Counted from the first letter of the stretch, positions 26,344 through 34,736 are shown. The stretch: DNA of 38,748 nt from Acidobacteriota bacterium (GCA_003170135.1 PMZR01000093.1:6305-45052); one strand, 5' to 3'. Notes: a model not told the origin generated them from the letters alone. Numbers and translations: made by a program.

Positions 26344-26349
26344 TATACC
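26321..26349 (+). promoter_or_regulatory. padR promoter
   Basis: TTGACG (26321-26326), 17 bp, TATACC (26344-26349). The ATG of padR follows ten bases later, so the message would have a leader of only a few nucleotides and no ribosome site is present. PadR regulators usually repress their own promoter; the half-palindromic TACCTAGTCTGG around 26346-26357 is a possible operator (inference). Confidence 0.65.
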
Positions 26350-26359
26350 TAGTCTGGAC

Positions 26360-26704
26360 ATGGGACTCAGAACATCGGCCGATTCGCTCGACCTGCTGCC
26401 GGGCACCCTCTACCTGCTGATCCTGCGCACGCTGGCGCACGGGCCGCTGCACGGGTACGCGATTTCCCGCCGCATCAAGCAGGCTTCCTCCGATGCGCTC
26501 CAGGTGGAAGAAGGGTCGCTCTACCCCGCCCTCACTCGCATGCTGGTGAAGGGGTGGCTGAACGCGGAGTGGGGCATCTCCGACAACAACCGCAAGGCGC
26601 GCTTCTACCGCCTCACCGCCGAAGGCCGGCGACAGCTCGACCGCGAGGCGCACACCTTCGATGCGCTGGTCGACGCCATCCGTCAGGTGCTGCAAACGGT
26701 CTGA
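26360..26704 (+). CDS. PadR-family transcriptional regulator
   Basis: 114-aa winged-helix regulator of the short PadR type that accompanies ADOP permeases in Acidobacteriota. Hallmarks: DLLPGTLYLLILRTLAHGPLHGYAI (helices 1-2), VEEGSLYPALTRMLVKGWL (recognition helix and wing start) and DNNRKARFYRLTAEGRRQL (wing). I chose the ATG at 26360 because the family starts there, and because a promoter lies just upstream; the longer frame from 26114 adds 82 Arg-rich residues that do not belong. Directly downstream is a decayed ADOP permease, its presumed former target. Confidence 0.92.
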   Translation: MGLRTSADSLDLLPGTLYLLILRTLAHGPLHGYAISRRIKQASSDALQVEEGSLYPALTRMLVKGWLNAEWGISDNNRKARFYRLTAEGRRQLDREAHTFDALVDAIRQVLQTV

Positions 26705-27524
26705 GGGAGGGTCAGAGGGCGCTTCATCACCGAGCAGGACACCCTGGCCGCGCCGCCGGTCATCGTCGTTGACGAGATGCTCGCGCGCGGGTTGTTTCCC
26801 GGCGAGGACGCTATCGGCAAGCACGTGATCATTCCGTTCCAGACGTTCGACGAGCCGCGTGAGATCGTCGGCGTGATACGGCACGTGAAGCACTGGGGCT
26901 CGCGCAGGACGATCACGCGAAGATCCGATACCAGTTCTACATGCCGTTCTGGCAGATTCCCGACGCGATCCTGGCCGAGGCCAGCTCCGGCGCCACTTTC
27001 CTCGTGCGGGGCGCGCAGGATCCGTCCGCGCTCGTATCGGCGGCGACGGCCCAGGTGCGCCTGCTCGACAAGGACCAGGCGGTGTACGGCGTCAGCACGA
27101 TGTCGGAGTTGATCGGAGCCTCACTGGCTGCCGAGGGGCTTGCGATGTGGCTGTTCGGACTCTTCGCGATGCTGGCGGTGATCCTGGCGGCGGTCGGTAC
27201 CTACGGCGTGATTTCTTACGCCGTGGCGCGGCGCACCAATGAAATTGGGATCCGCATGGCGCTCTGGGCCTCCAGGCGCGACGTGCTGGGACTGGTCGTC
27301 CGGCAGGGAACGCGACGCGCGCTGGCCGGCGTTGCTGTCGGTGTGGCCGCGGCGGTGGCGCTCACGCGCCTGCTCTCCGGCCTGCTGTATGGCGTCAGCG
27401 CGACCGACCCGCTGGCGTTCGCACTGGCCGCGGCGTTCCTGGTGGCGGTGTCGGAGGTCGCCACGCTCGTGCCTGCACACCGCGCGGTCCGCATCGACCC
27501 GACGTGGCGCTGCGCGCCGAGTAA
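26705..27524 (+). pseudogene. Remnant of an ADOP-type (FtsX/MacB-like) ABC permease
   Basis: Downstream of padR the translation begins in mid-protein with RFITEQDTLAAPPVIVVDEM, then LARGLFPGEDAIGKHVI and EIVGVIRHVKHWG. Here the frame breaks near 26897 and continues in another frame (AQDDHAKIRYQFYMPFWQIP) through the FtsX domain (GLFAMLAVILAAVGTYGVISYAVARRTNEIGIRMALWAS and LLSGLLYGVSATDP). A second shift near 27502 turns the standard ending into DPTWRC; the frame +1 reads VALRAE and stops at 27522-27524. The first ~500 codons (N-terminal PadR-linked domain, first FtsX domain) are missing, probably deleted between the padR stop and here. An ADOP normally has ~800-900 aa; this is non-functional unless frameshifts are assembly errors. 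Confidence 0.88.
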
Positions 27525-27589
27525 GCGCCGCAGCTTCCGCGGGTCCGTGGGCGGCGAGGACGTCGACCCGGCGGCCGTTTGCGGCGTCG

Positions 27590-27622
27590 CCTCTCCGCCG
27601 CGGCCGATCCGCGGCGGAGAGG
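27590..27622. terminator. Strong hairpin between ADOP remnant and second TonB receptor
   Basis: Perfect 14-bp stem CCTCTCCGCCGCGG / CCGCGGCGGAGAGG with a 5-base loop, about 30 bp beyond the end of the minus-strand TonB receptor gene. No T-run follows on either strand, so it may end transcription with Rho or protect the 3' end. Confidence 0.6.
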
Positions 27623-27652
27623 TCGGCGCGCCGATTCAAGGACCACACCCGA

Positions 27653-30649
27653 TCAGAAGGTGACCTTGGCCTGGAACATGAGCGAGCGCCGCGCCTGGTA
27701 CCCGTTCGCCATCTGGTACCGGGGGTCGGGCCGGATGCTCGGGTTCGCGGCCGCATAGGCGGCAGGGTCGAACCCGGCGAAGAACTGCGTGTTCGAATTG
27801 CTGAACGCGTCGCGATACGGCGAATCCTGCTGCGAGATCATTGTCATCTGATCGAACAGGTTGATGACGTTGGCGCCGAGCAGCAGTTTCACGCGCCGGC
27901 CGGGCAGCGGCACCTGCTGCTGCACCAGCAGGTCGACCTGCGTCAGCGTCGGCGTGCGGCCGAGGTTGCCGCGGCCGTACGGGAAGAAGTTCTCGCCGTT
28001 GCTCCGCTCGAGGATGATCGTCGAGAGCGGAAGGCCGCTCGACGCCAAGGCGTTCACACCCACCTGCGTGCCCCACGGCAGATCGTAGGTCACCTGCACC
28101 TTGCCCTGGTGCGGCCGGTCGGTGCCGAGCACGCCGTAGCTCACGTGACCCGACGCGTCGTACGAGTAGTAGAGGAAGTTGAACGCGAGACAGGAGTTCG
28201 GCTGCAGGCACCCGACGGCCTCGTCCGAGCTCGCCACGCCGGACCAGTTGCCCCACAACTTGCTGAACAGGTAGCTCGCGTCGAGCGACCAGCGATTCGC
28301 GTAGCGCTTGCGCAGGCGGAACTCGAGGGCGTCATACACGCGTTTGGCTGGCGGCTGGGCGGGGCCATCGGCGAACGGATGCGCGCCGATGGGGCCGAAG
28401 CCCGGGTTGTTCACGCCGCAGGCCTCGCCGGTGGGCACGAACTGACAGACCGATTCGATCGCCCAGTCGGCCCATTTGCGCACGGCGCGCACACCGATCG
28501 ACAAAGTCCCCGTGAGCTCGTGGTCCATGCCCAGCGTGAACTCCTCGGTTTGTGTCGGCCTCAGGTTTGGATCGACCAGGTTGTTGTTCGGGTCGTTGGC
28601 GATCGAGCGGTTGTCGAACATCTCGATGAAGGTCCCGGGGCAGTTCGATCCCGACACCGGCGGGTACGCGCAGTTGATCGACTTCCAGTCGTAGGTGTCC
28701 AGCGTGTTGTAGTAGCTGACCCAGCGGTCGGCGCCGAACATCACGCGGCCGATCGTGAACTTCAGCTGGTCGTAGAACAGGCCCCAACTGCCATAGACCT
28801 TCCACTTGCTGTTGCCCTTCACGTCGTAGGCGAATCCCAGGCGCGGCGCGATCTTGTCGCCGAGCCCGAAGTAGATCCCGGGGTTCTCGGGCCTGTACGA
28901 CGGGACGTTCTCGTTCTCGGTCCGGAGGCCGAGATTGACCGTCAGCTTGCGGTTCAAGGTCCACGCATCCTGCACGAACAGGCTGGTGTCGTTGGCGACG
29001 ACGTCACCCTGCGTGTAGGACCGGCTGTCGAGGTAGTACCCGTACTTGCCGCGCACGCGCTGGCCGTTGACCGTCACGTAGGACGCGTCCCAGTAGAACG
29101 TCATCGTCGGGGCCTGCGCGCCGGACAACACGTTGTTGCTGAGGCGCTCGAACTGCACGCCCGCCTTCAATATATGGTCGCCGTGCCATTGCTGGTAGCG
29201 CGTCACGTCCGTGTTCACGCTGAGGTTGGCGAAGTTGTCGCTCACCTGCCGGCTGCTCGACGGGTTGTCGCTGTAGCCGCTGACGTTCTGCAGCGACGAC
29301 GGAATGTCGGTGAACTGGAAGTTCGAGCCCGAGAAGCTGTGCACGATCGCGGTGCTGTAGGTGCCGTCGGTCTGCCCGCCGTAGCGCAGGTAACTCGTCG
29401 TCACGTTGACGAAGGTGTGGGACGTGGCGACCCAGTCCAGGACCCCGGCGTACGAGTCCTTGAAGCTGTCGAGCCAGTTGATGCTCGGGAACAGCGTCGG
29501 GTTGCTGGTGCTGGTGCCGTCGGTCTGGATGTTCGGCAGCCCGAGGCCGCCCCGCACGCGTTCGTTCGAGGCGGTGAACTTGGCGCGAAGGTTCGTCGCG
29601 ATCTGCCCGGTGACGTTGTAGTTCAGGATCTTGTCGATCGGCTTGGACTCGAACGTCTGCGGGCCCGCCGCCCGGTTGCTCCTGAAGACGACGGTACGAT
29701 CCGTCGTCGTGACTTGCGGGTTGAATCCCGCGTAGAACCACAGGCGATCGTGGATGGCGGGGCCGCCGACATCGAAGACCCCTTCCCAGTTCTTGAACGC
29801 GTCCGGCGGAGCGTTCACGTACTCGGCAATCTTCTGGTTGCTCGGATTCAGCTGCAGCGTCGGTCGCACGGTCCCCTGCAGCTTGTCGGAGGTGAAGTAG
29901 CCGCCCATGTCGCCATGCCACTGGTTGCTGCCGGTCTTGGTGATGGCGCTGACGACGCCGCCAATCGAGGCGCGGTACTCGGCGCTGTAGCCGCTGGCCT
30001 TCACCTGGACCTGCTGCAGGAAGTCGGCCGCGATGGCCTTGCTGGTCGAATTGATCGACAGCGACGTGCCGCGGCGCAAATCGGTCTGGTCCACGCCGTC
30101 GATGAAGAAGCGATTGTCGGCGCCGCTCGAGCCGTCGATCTGGATGCCGTAGTTCCGCGATTCGTTGTCGATGCCCGGCGCGACCGTCACCACCGACGTG
30201 TAGTCCCGCCCCTTCGGGATCCGGTCGATCACCTCCGACTGGATGTTCGCGCCCGCGGAGTTCTGCTTCACGTCGATGAGCGGCGCCTCCCCTTTCACCT
30301 GCACCGTCTCGGCGACCCCGGCGACCGACAACGCCACATCGACCTTGAGAATCTGTCCCAGCTCGAGGCGCACGCCGCTGGTCTTGCCAGGGTTGAATCC
30401 CTGCAGGGTCGCGGTCACTTCGTACACGCCGGGCGACAGCGACGGGAACCGATAGGCACCCTGGGCGTCAGTGAGCGCCGAGGCAACCCCGACCAGCGAA
30501 GGGCTGCGCGCTTCCACGGTGACGCCAGGCAGCACGGCGCCCGACGAGTCCTTGACGAGGCCCTGGATCGAGCCCCGCTGCTCCTGGGCCAGCGCGGGCG
30601 ACGAACAGAGAACGAGCCACGCGGCGACGGCAAACGCAGTGCGCGACAT
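27653..30649 (-). CDS. TonB-dependent receptor with carboxypeptidase-regulatory-like domain (Oar-like)
   Basis: Second Oar-type outer-membrane receptor, 998 aa from ATG 30649 (GGAGG five bases upstream). Signal peptide MSRTAFAVAAWLVLCSSPALAQ, regulatory domain (GSIQGLVKDSSGAVLPGVTVEA; DAQGAYRFPSLSPGVYEVTA), plug (VKGEAPLIDVKQN; NRFFIDGVDQTDLRRG; EYRASIGGVVSAITKTGSN) and a barrel ending AKVTF. Only moderately similar to the receptor at 22859-25774, so not a recent duplication. It lies 113 bp from the divergent-pointing stop of the GH127-like enzyme's neighbourhood and may take up sugars released by it; that is a guess from proximity. Confidence 0.93.
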   Translation of the reverse strand: MSRTAFAVAAWLVLCSSPALAQEQRGSIQGLVKDSSGAVLPGVTVEARSPSLVGVASALTDAQGAYRFPSLSPGVYEVTATLQGFNPGKTSGVRLELGQILKVDVALSVAGVAETVQVKGEAPLIDVKQNSAGANIQSEVIDRIPKGRDYTSVVTVAPGIDNESRNYGIQIDGSSGADNRFFIDGVDQTDLRRGTSLSINSTSKAIAADFLQQVQVKASGYSAEYRASIGGVVSAITKTGSNQWHGDMGGYFTSDKLQGTVRPTLQLNPSNQKIAEYVNAPPDAFKNWEGVFDVGGPAIHDRLWFYAGFNPQVTTTDRTVVFRSNRAAGPQTFESKPIDKILNYNVTGQIATNLRAKFTASNERVRGGLGLPNIQTDGTSTSNPTLFPSINWLDSFKDSYAGVLDWVATSHTFVNVTTSYLRYGGQTDGTYSTAIVHSFSGSNFQFTDIPSSLQNVSGYSDNPSSSRQVSDNFANLSVNTDVTRYQQWHGDHILKAGVQFERLSNNVLSGAQAPTMTFYWDASYVTVNGQRVRGKYGYYLDSRSYTQGDVVANDTSLFVQDAWTLNRKLTVNLGLRTENENVPSYRPENPGIYFGLGDKIAPRLGFAYDVKGNSKWKVYGSWGLFYDQLKFTIGRVMFGADRWVSYYNTLDTYDWKSINCAYPPVSGSNCPGTFIEMFDNRSIANDPNNNLVDPNLRPTQTEEFTLGMDHELTGTLSIGVRAVRKWADWAIESVCQFVPTGEACGVNNPGFGPIGAHPFADGPAQPPAKRVYDALEFRLRKRYANRWSLDASYLFSKLWGNWSGVASSDEAVGCLQPNSCLAFNFLYYSYDASGHVSYGVLGTDRPHQGKVQVTYDLPWGTQVGVNALASSGLPLSTIILERSNGENFFPYGRGNLGRTPTLTQVDLLVQQQVPLPGRRVKLLLGANVINLFDQMTMISQQDSPYRDAFSNSNTQFFAGFDPAAYAAANPSIRPDPRYQMANGYQARRSLMFQAKVTF

Positions 30650-30778
30650 GTACACCTCCGAAAGCAACGAGGTTATCGACGCAACCGACACGTCTTTGCC
30701 CGTAGTGCCCGGCGCAAGTCCCGACGCGAATTGGCCCTGTCACGGCTCGAATTTGACTGGAGTTACAGAAGTGGCGGG

Positions 30779-30807
30779 ATTGTAAGTAGCGGCAGCGAGC
30801 TTGTCAA
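30779..30807 (-). promoter_or_regulatory. Promoter of the second TonB receptor
   Basis: On the minus strand TTGACA (30807-30802), 17 bp, TACAAT (30784-30779): near-consensus sigma-70. Predicted start near 30772, leader of ~120 nt before the ATG at 30649. Confidence 0.72.
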
Positions 30808-30826
30808 GACAGGGACATCTCTTGTC

Positions 30827-30914
30827 GTCCGAAGTCCGGAGTCCGACGTCCGAAGTCCGAGGTCCGAATCGACACGGACCCCGGACTCCGGACCCCGGAC
30901 TCCGGACTCTGGAC
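30827..30914. repeat. Imperfect 40-bp inverted repeat made of GTCCGRAG units
   Basis: The left arm 30827-30866 is a chain of 7-8-bp units (GTCCGAA, GTCCGGA, GTCCGAC...). The right arm 30875-30914 is its reverse complement with 34 of 40 positions matching, around an 8-base loop (AATCGACA). It stands between the GH127-like gene stop (30928) and the TonB receptor promoter (30807). It could block read-through from the upstream gene into the receptor. Confidence 0.8.
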
Positions 30915-30927
30915 AAGAGTTCGCGGG

Positions 30928-32814
30928 TTACCAGAGCCGATACGGCAGAGTTCGACGGTCGAAATACATCGCGTAAGGATATGCCTCCGGCACGTCATAG
31001 AACGGGCGGAACTTCAGTCGCACCGCGCTCTTGTCCGGCGGCACCAGCCGGAAGACCGCCGACGAGGCCAGGCGGCCGGGCACGGCGGGCGTCAACATGC
31101 CGGTCGGCTGCCCCGCGACGTCCGGCACGAGCCAGGTCTCGAGATCCTCGTCGCGCTCGGGCAGGCGGAAGAAGGGATCGTGGTAGGCCGCTTCCAGCAC
31201 GAAGACGACCGGCCCGCGCACGACCGCCACTCTTTCGGGATGCTGGCGATCCACGGCCGGCATCCTCCACCGCAGTGGTATCCGCACGTCCACGCGGTCG
31301 CCGCTCGTCCACGTGCGGGTGAGGGCGGCCCAGGTGCCGGCCGCGCACCGCGTGGGCGTGTCGGCGCCGTTGACGGCGATCGACGACCCGCTCGCCCACG
31401 ACGGCACGCGAAACCGCAGCGTGAACGGACCGGCCGGCGCGGAGTCAATCCTGATGGTGGAGGTTTTCTCTTCCGGGTACGACGTCTCCTGGGTGATGAC
31501 CACGCGGCCGCCCGGACGATTCCACGTCAGGGTTGAGGGCACATAGAGGTTGACATACAAATCCGATGCGTCGTGGAAGTAGATCAGATTGTGATAGTCG
31601 ACCACGTCCTGGAGGTACGTCCCCGAGCAGCAGGTCCACGTGTCCCAGTTGTAGACCTTCATCCCGCTGCCGACGCGATAATCGGAGTAGTAGAAGTTCT
31701 TCCCGCCGGCCGCGATCGGCAGCGCGGCCCCGATGCCGTTGTAGAGCAGCCGCTCCGCCCAGTCGCCGTAGCGCGCCTCCCCCGTGAACTGCATCAGGTA
31801 GCGCGACAGCTTGAACCCGGCCCACGAGCCGCACGCCGTCTCGAACGTGTCGGTACGGCTGTCGAGCGCCCGGCCCAGGGCGCCATCGGGCGCCATGAAC
31901 CGCTCGTTCGGTCCGTACCCACCCGTCGCGTAGCACTGGGTATCCTGCAGGTAGTCGTACGCGTTCTTCGCGATTCGCAGATATGACGCGTCGCCGGTCA
32001 CGCCGTACGCCATCGCCGCGCCGCTGAACGTGTTGACGTGACTGTAGGCGTGCACGCCGTGTGCGTCGGGTGGCGCGGCAGATGCGGCGAACTTGTTCCA
32101 GTACGCTTCGTACAACCACACGTCGCCGAAGGTCTTGAACATCGGGTTACCGGTCAGCCGGTAGGCGCGATAGAGGTTCTCCGAGAGCGTGTACCATTCC
32201 TGCGGCCGCCCGTAGTAGCCGCGGTTCTGGGCCGGGTCGGCCAGCACGTTGTCGCGGTTGAAGTTCTTGATCGCAAACCCGGTCACCTTCTCGAGCGCGA
32301 CGATCGCGTCCTGCTGACCGGCGTACATCTGCAGGTCCACCAGGCCGCACACCAGCTTGTCGTACGGGTAGTGCCGCATGCCGCAATCACCGTCCGCCTT
32401 CACTGTCTTCGCCCACTCGGTGAAGAGGCGCACGGCCTTGTCGCGCATCGCGCCGTCGCCGGTGGCCCTGTAAACGCGGGCCATCCCGCTCAGCCACTGC
32501 CCGAAGACGCCGCCCGTTGTCTGGCTGCACCACCCGCCCAGTGGCGCGCCCGGCGCGGGCAATCCTGCGGCCCGCCGGAACCCGTGCAGGATGTCATCGT
32601 CGGGGATACCGAGATAGAAGTCGCGGGCGGCCTGGTACTGCGCGCGCCAGCGGCTGTCGAGCAGGCGCACGCCGTCGAAGTCGAACGGTTCGAGTCGTGC
32701 CGGAGCGACCGGTTCGGCGGACGCGAGGGGCGCAAGCCCCGCCACGCTCGCGGCAAGACACGCCGCGGCCGGGGCCGTTTTCAGGAAATCGCGGCGCGTG
32801 ATCGGGTCACTCAT
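30928..32814 (-). CDS. Tat-exported DUF1680/GH127-like glycoside hydrolase
   Basis: 628-aa protein with a twin-arginine signal (ITRRDFLKTAPAAACLAASVAG) and a DUF1680 beta-L-arabinofuranosidase-like fold. (Alpha/alpha)6 barrel landmarks: GGWCSQTTGGVFGQWLSG, YATGGYGPNERF, DTFETACGSWAGFKLSRYL and WDTWTCCSGTYLQD, then a C-terminal beta domain. Characterised GH127 uses a zinc-bound cysteine nucleophile with ligands Glu, Cys, Cys, Cys; the counterparts here are E325, C328, C395 and C396, though the E-to-C spacing is three rather than two. Start ATG 32814 has GGGAG seven bases upstream. A candidate promoter is TTGACA (32925-32920) with CACAGT (32902-32897) at 17 bp. Likely attacks arabinose-type side chains of plant or bacterial polymers; exact linkage unknown. 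Confidence 0.9.
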   Translation of the reverse strand: MSDPITRRDFLKTAPAAACLAASVAGLAPLASAEPVAPARLEPFDFDGVRLLDSRWRAQYQAARDFYLGIPDDDILHGFRRAAGLPAPGAPLGGWCSQTTGGVFGQWLSGMARVYRATGDGAMRDKAVRLFTEWAKTVKADGDCGMRHYPYDKLVCGLVDLQMYAGQQDAIVALEKVTGFAIKNFNRDNVLADPAQNRGYYGRPQEWYTLSENLYRAYRLTGNPMFKTFGDVWLYEAYWNKFAASAAPPDAHGVHAYSHVNTFSGAAMAYGVTGDASYLRIAKNAYDYLQDTQCYATGGYGPNERFMAPDGALGRALDSRTDTFETACGSWAGFKLSRYLMQFTGEARYGDWAERLLYNGIGAALPIAAGGKNFYYSDYRVGSGMKVYNWDTWTCCSGTYLQDVVDYHNLIYFHDASDLYVNLYVPSTLTWNRPGGRVVITQETSYPEEKTSTIRIDSAPAGPFTLRFRVPSWASGSSIAVNGADTPTRCAAGTWAALTRTWTSGDRVDVRIPLRWRMPAVDRQHPERVAVVRGPVVFVLEAAYHDPFFRLPERDEDLETWLVPDVAGQPTGMLTPAVPGRLASSAVFRLVPPDKSAVRLKFRPFYDVPEAYPYAMYFDRRTLPYRLW

Positions 32815-32896
32815 ATCGTGCTCCCAGGAAGCGTTGCGAGTGGCCGGAAAGAGCTCGTTGGCTCCGAGTCGGTTGGATTGTCACCGCTCGCGGGCG

Positions 32897-32925
32897 ACTG
32901 TGCAAGCGGCAAACGTAGCTGTCAA
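32897..32925 (-). promoter_or_regulatory. Candidate promoter of the GH127-like gene
   Basis: Minus-strand TTGACA at 32925-32920, 17 bp, CACAGT at 32902-32897. The -35 is perfect and the -10 weak. It would give a leader of ~75 nt. Confidence 0.45.
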
Positions 32926-33027
32926 GCTGGACCGCTGAACCCCGAACTCTGCCCCGCCGGGACATGGTAAGGTCCGCGCGCCGAGGTGACGGGCGACCGT
33001 CGGTATTGCAGCTTCCGCCTGAGAAAA

Positions 33028-33307
33028 TTCAGCCACAGATTCTCGCGGATTCCCGCCGATTTGGGACACCAGGACTTCGACCCGCGGCCGTCGCGGGGCG
33101 CCGTGAGGGTGGCCCGCAGACGAAGACTCCACTTGACCCGGGGAGCCTTCGCCTGTGGGCCACCCTCACGGCCCCCGCCGTCGCAAAGCGACGGCGGTCG
33201 AAGTCCTCGCCTCGGATACCGCGCGGAAGCTGCCGCGAGCTCACGGCATGCAACGGCGCGACGTCTGTGCGTGAATCTGCGAAAATCTGCGTGAATCTGC
33301 GGCTGAT
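33028..33307. repeat. ~280-bp nested palindromic element
   Basis: Three nested inverted repeats. Outermost: TTCAGCCACAGATT (from 33028) against AATCTGCGGCTGA (33294-33306), with AATCTGCG-type units repeated inside. Middle: AGGACTTCGACC (33071-33082) against GGTCGAAGTCCT (33196-33207), perfect. Inner: GCCGTGAGGGTGGCCC (33100-33115) against GGGCCACCCTCACGGC (33157-33172), perfect and continuing imperfectly inward (GCAGACGAAGACTCC against GGAGCCTTCGCCTGTG). No open frame. It fills the gap between the GH127-like gene and the sensor stub, and looks like a non-autonomous mobile element or a fold-back RNA. Confidence 0.8.
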
Positions 33308-33314
33308 TGCGGGA

Positions 33315-33830
33315 CTACTCGACCACGTGCTCGTCGTCGTCATCGTCGTCGTCGTCGTCCTCGCCACGACCGATGCGAGCGAGGCACGCCGGGCACACGC
33401 CGTGGCTGAACTCGACCTCGGACCGCTCGCGGACATAGACCTCGACCGCATGCCAGTAGCCCTGGTCGTCGCGGACCTTCTTGCACCAGGCGCAGATCGG
33501 GATGAACCCGCGCAGCGTCTTCACCTGCGCCAGCGCCTCTGTCAGATCGTTGACCAAACGCTCCCGCTCCTGCTCGGCGCGCTTGCGGGCCGTGATGTCC
33601 TGGGTGAGCTCGTCATTGACCCGGCGCACCTCGTCGAGCAACGCCAGGTTCTCGAACTTGATGGCGATCGCGTGGCTGACGGTGGTCGGCGAGGGGGCGG
33701 CTGATGGTATCGCCCGCCCGGCGCCATCCCAAGCTCGGGCGACCGCCGCTCGCTGGACACGCCCTGCCCGCTCCAATAGACTCGCTTTCCGTGTCAGGCC
33801 GCACGGCAATCGTCGTCGAGGGCGGGGCAA
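33315..33830 (-). pseudogene. C-terminal stub of a PAS/GAF-type sensor protein
   Basis: Only the tail of a signalling protein is left. From residue ~52 it reads HAIAIKFENLALLDEVRR, the end of a GAF-like domain, then a coiled coil (DITARKRAEQERERLVNDL; EALAQVKTLRGFIP). Then comes the compact Cys-rich module ICAWCKKVRDDQGYWHAVEVYV...FSHGVCPACLARI (C113, C116, H143, C146, C149) usually found at the end of PAS/GAF sensors. Residues 1-51 are Arg/Ala-rich, start from a TTG and are antisense to the patatin gene, so they are not real coding sequence. The protein ends in nine consecutive aspartates encoded by a GTC trinucleotide run. Most likely truncated at the 5' end when the patatin gene's upstream region joined. 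Confidence 0.75.
33754..33782 (+). promoter_or_regulatory. Promoter of the patatin-like phospholipase gene
   Basis: TGGACA (33754-33759), 17 bp, TAGACT (33777-33782). Eight bases later is GTG 33791 where homology begins, so the message is predicted to be leaderless. Confidence 0.6.
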
Positions 33831-34630
33831 TGCGGGGGGTGTTCTCCGCCGGCGTCCTCGACGTGTTTCTCGAGAGCGGCTTCGACCCGTTCGACCTGGC
33901 CATCGGGGTGTCGGCCGGTGCGTGCAACCTGGCCTCGCACCTGGCCGGTCAACACGGCCGCAATCGCCGCTGCTATTTCGATCTAATGACCCGCCGCGAG
34001 TTCTTCGACCGGCGCCGCTACCTGCGGGGCGGATCGATCCTCGACCTCGATTGGCTGTGGGACGCGCTGGCCGAGCGTGAACCGCTCGACGTGGAGGCGA
34101 TCGCGCGCCGCGCCACCGAGTTCATCGTGGTGGCGACGTCGCGGCGCTCCGGCGAGGCGGTGTACCTGCAGCCCCGGCCAGCGGAGATGTTCGACGCCCT
34201 CAGGGCCTCGTCGGCGCTGCCGGTTCTCTACCGGCCCGACATCGCGCTCGCCGGGGAGCGCCTGGCCGACGGCGGCGTCTCGGATCCGATTCCCGTCGAA
34301 GAGGCGTACCGGCGCGGGGCGCGGCGGATCGTCGTGGTGCGGACGCGGCCGGCGACGGCCGTGAAGCACGATGGCCTCTCGGCGCGGGCCATGGCATGGC
34401 TGCTCCGGCGCGAACCCGGGTTCGCGATGGCGGTGAGGGCGACCGCGGCCCGCTACCAGCAGTCGGTCGCCTTCCTCGGTGCGCCGCCATCCGACTGCAC
34501 GATCGTGCAGATCGCTCCGCCGGTGGCCCTGGCGACCAAGAGGACCACGCAGGATCGCGTGGCCCTCCAGCGCGACTACGACCTCGGGCGCACGCTCGGC
34601 ACGGAGGCGATCCGCCGGTGGGTCTCGTAA
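33791..34630 (+). CDS. Patatin-like phospholipase (YjjU-type)
   Basis: 279-aa cytoplasmic acyl hydrolase with a Ser-Asp dyad. The oxyanion loop is VEGGAMRGVFSAGVLD at the N-terminus, nucleophile S41 in GVSAGAC (GxSxG), and D160 in ADGGVSDPIP (DGG/A motif). Architecture fits the bacterial YjjU group, with a C-terminal helical part (RDYDLGRTLGTEAIRRW). The start is GTG 33791: upstream residues in the frame (to 33704) are not family-like, no ribosome site exists, and a promoter with -10 eight bases upstream predicts a leaderless message. Single gene; its 5' upstream DNA is fused to the sensor stub. Confidence 0.9.
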   Translation: MSGRTAIVVEGGAMRGVFSAGVLDVFLESGFDPFDLAIGVSAGACNLASHLAGQHGRNRRCYFDLMTRREFFDRRRYLRGGSILDLDWLWDALAEREPLDVEAIARRATEFIVVATSRRSGEAVYLQPRPAEMFDALRASSALPVLYRPDIALAGERLADGGVSDPIPVEEAYRRGARRIVVVRTRPATAVKHDGLSARAMAWLLRREPGFAMAVRATAARYQQSVAFLGAPPSDCTIVQIAPPVALATKRTTQDRVALQRDYDLGRTLGTEAIRRWVS

Positions 34631-34736
34631 AGTCGCGGGTGGATGGCTTCGGCCAGCACAACCGCCACCCCGGCGGCTCAACGCCGGGGTGCCTCGCCTG
34701 TCACGAAAAGCATTGGAGTGAGCGGAGGTACCATCC

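Noticed and set aside
26114..26359. N-terminal extension of PadR from the upstream ATG
   Set aside because: Arg-rich, not PadR-like, and it includes the promoter TTGACG-N17-TATACC.
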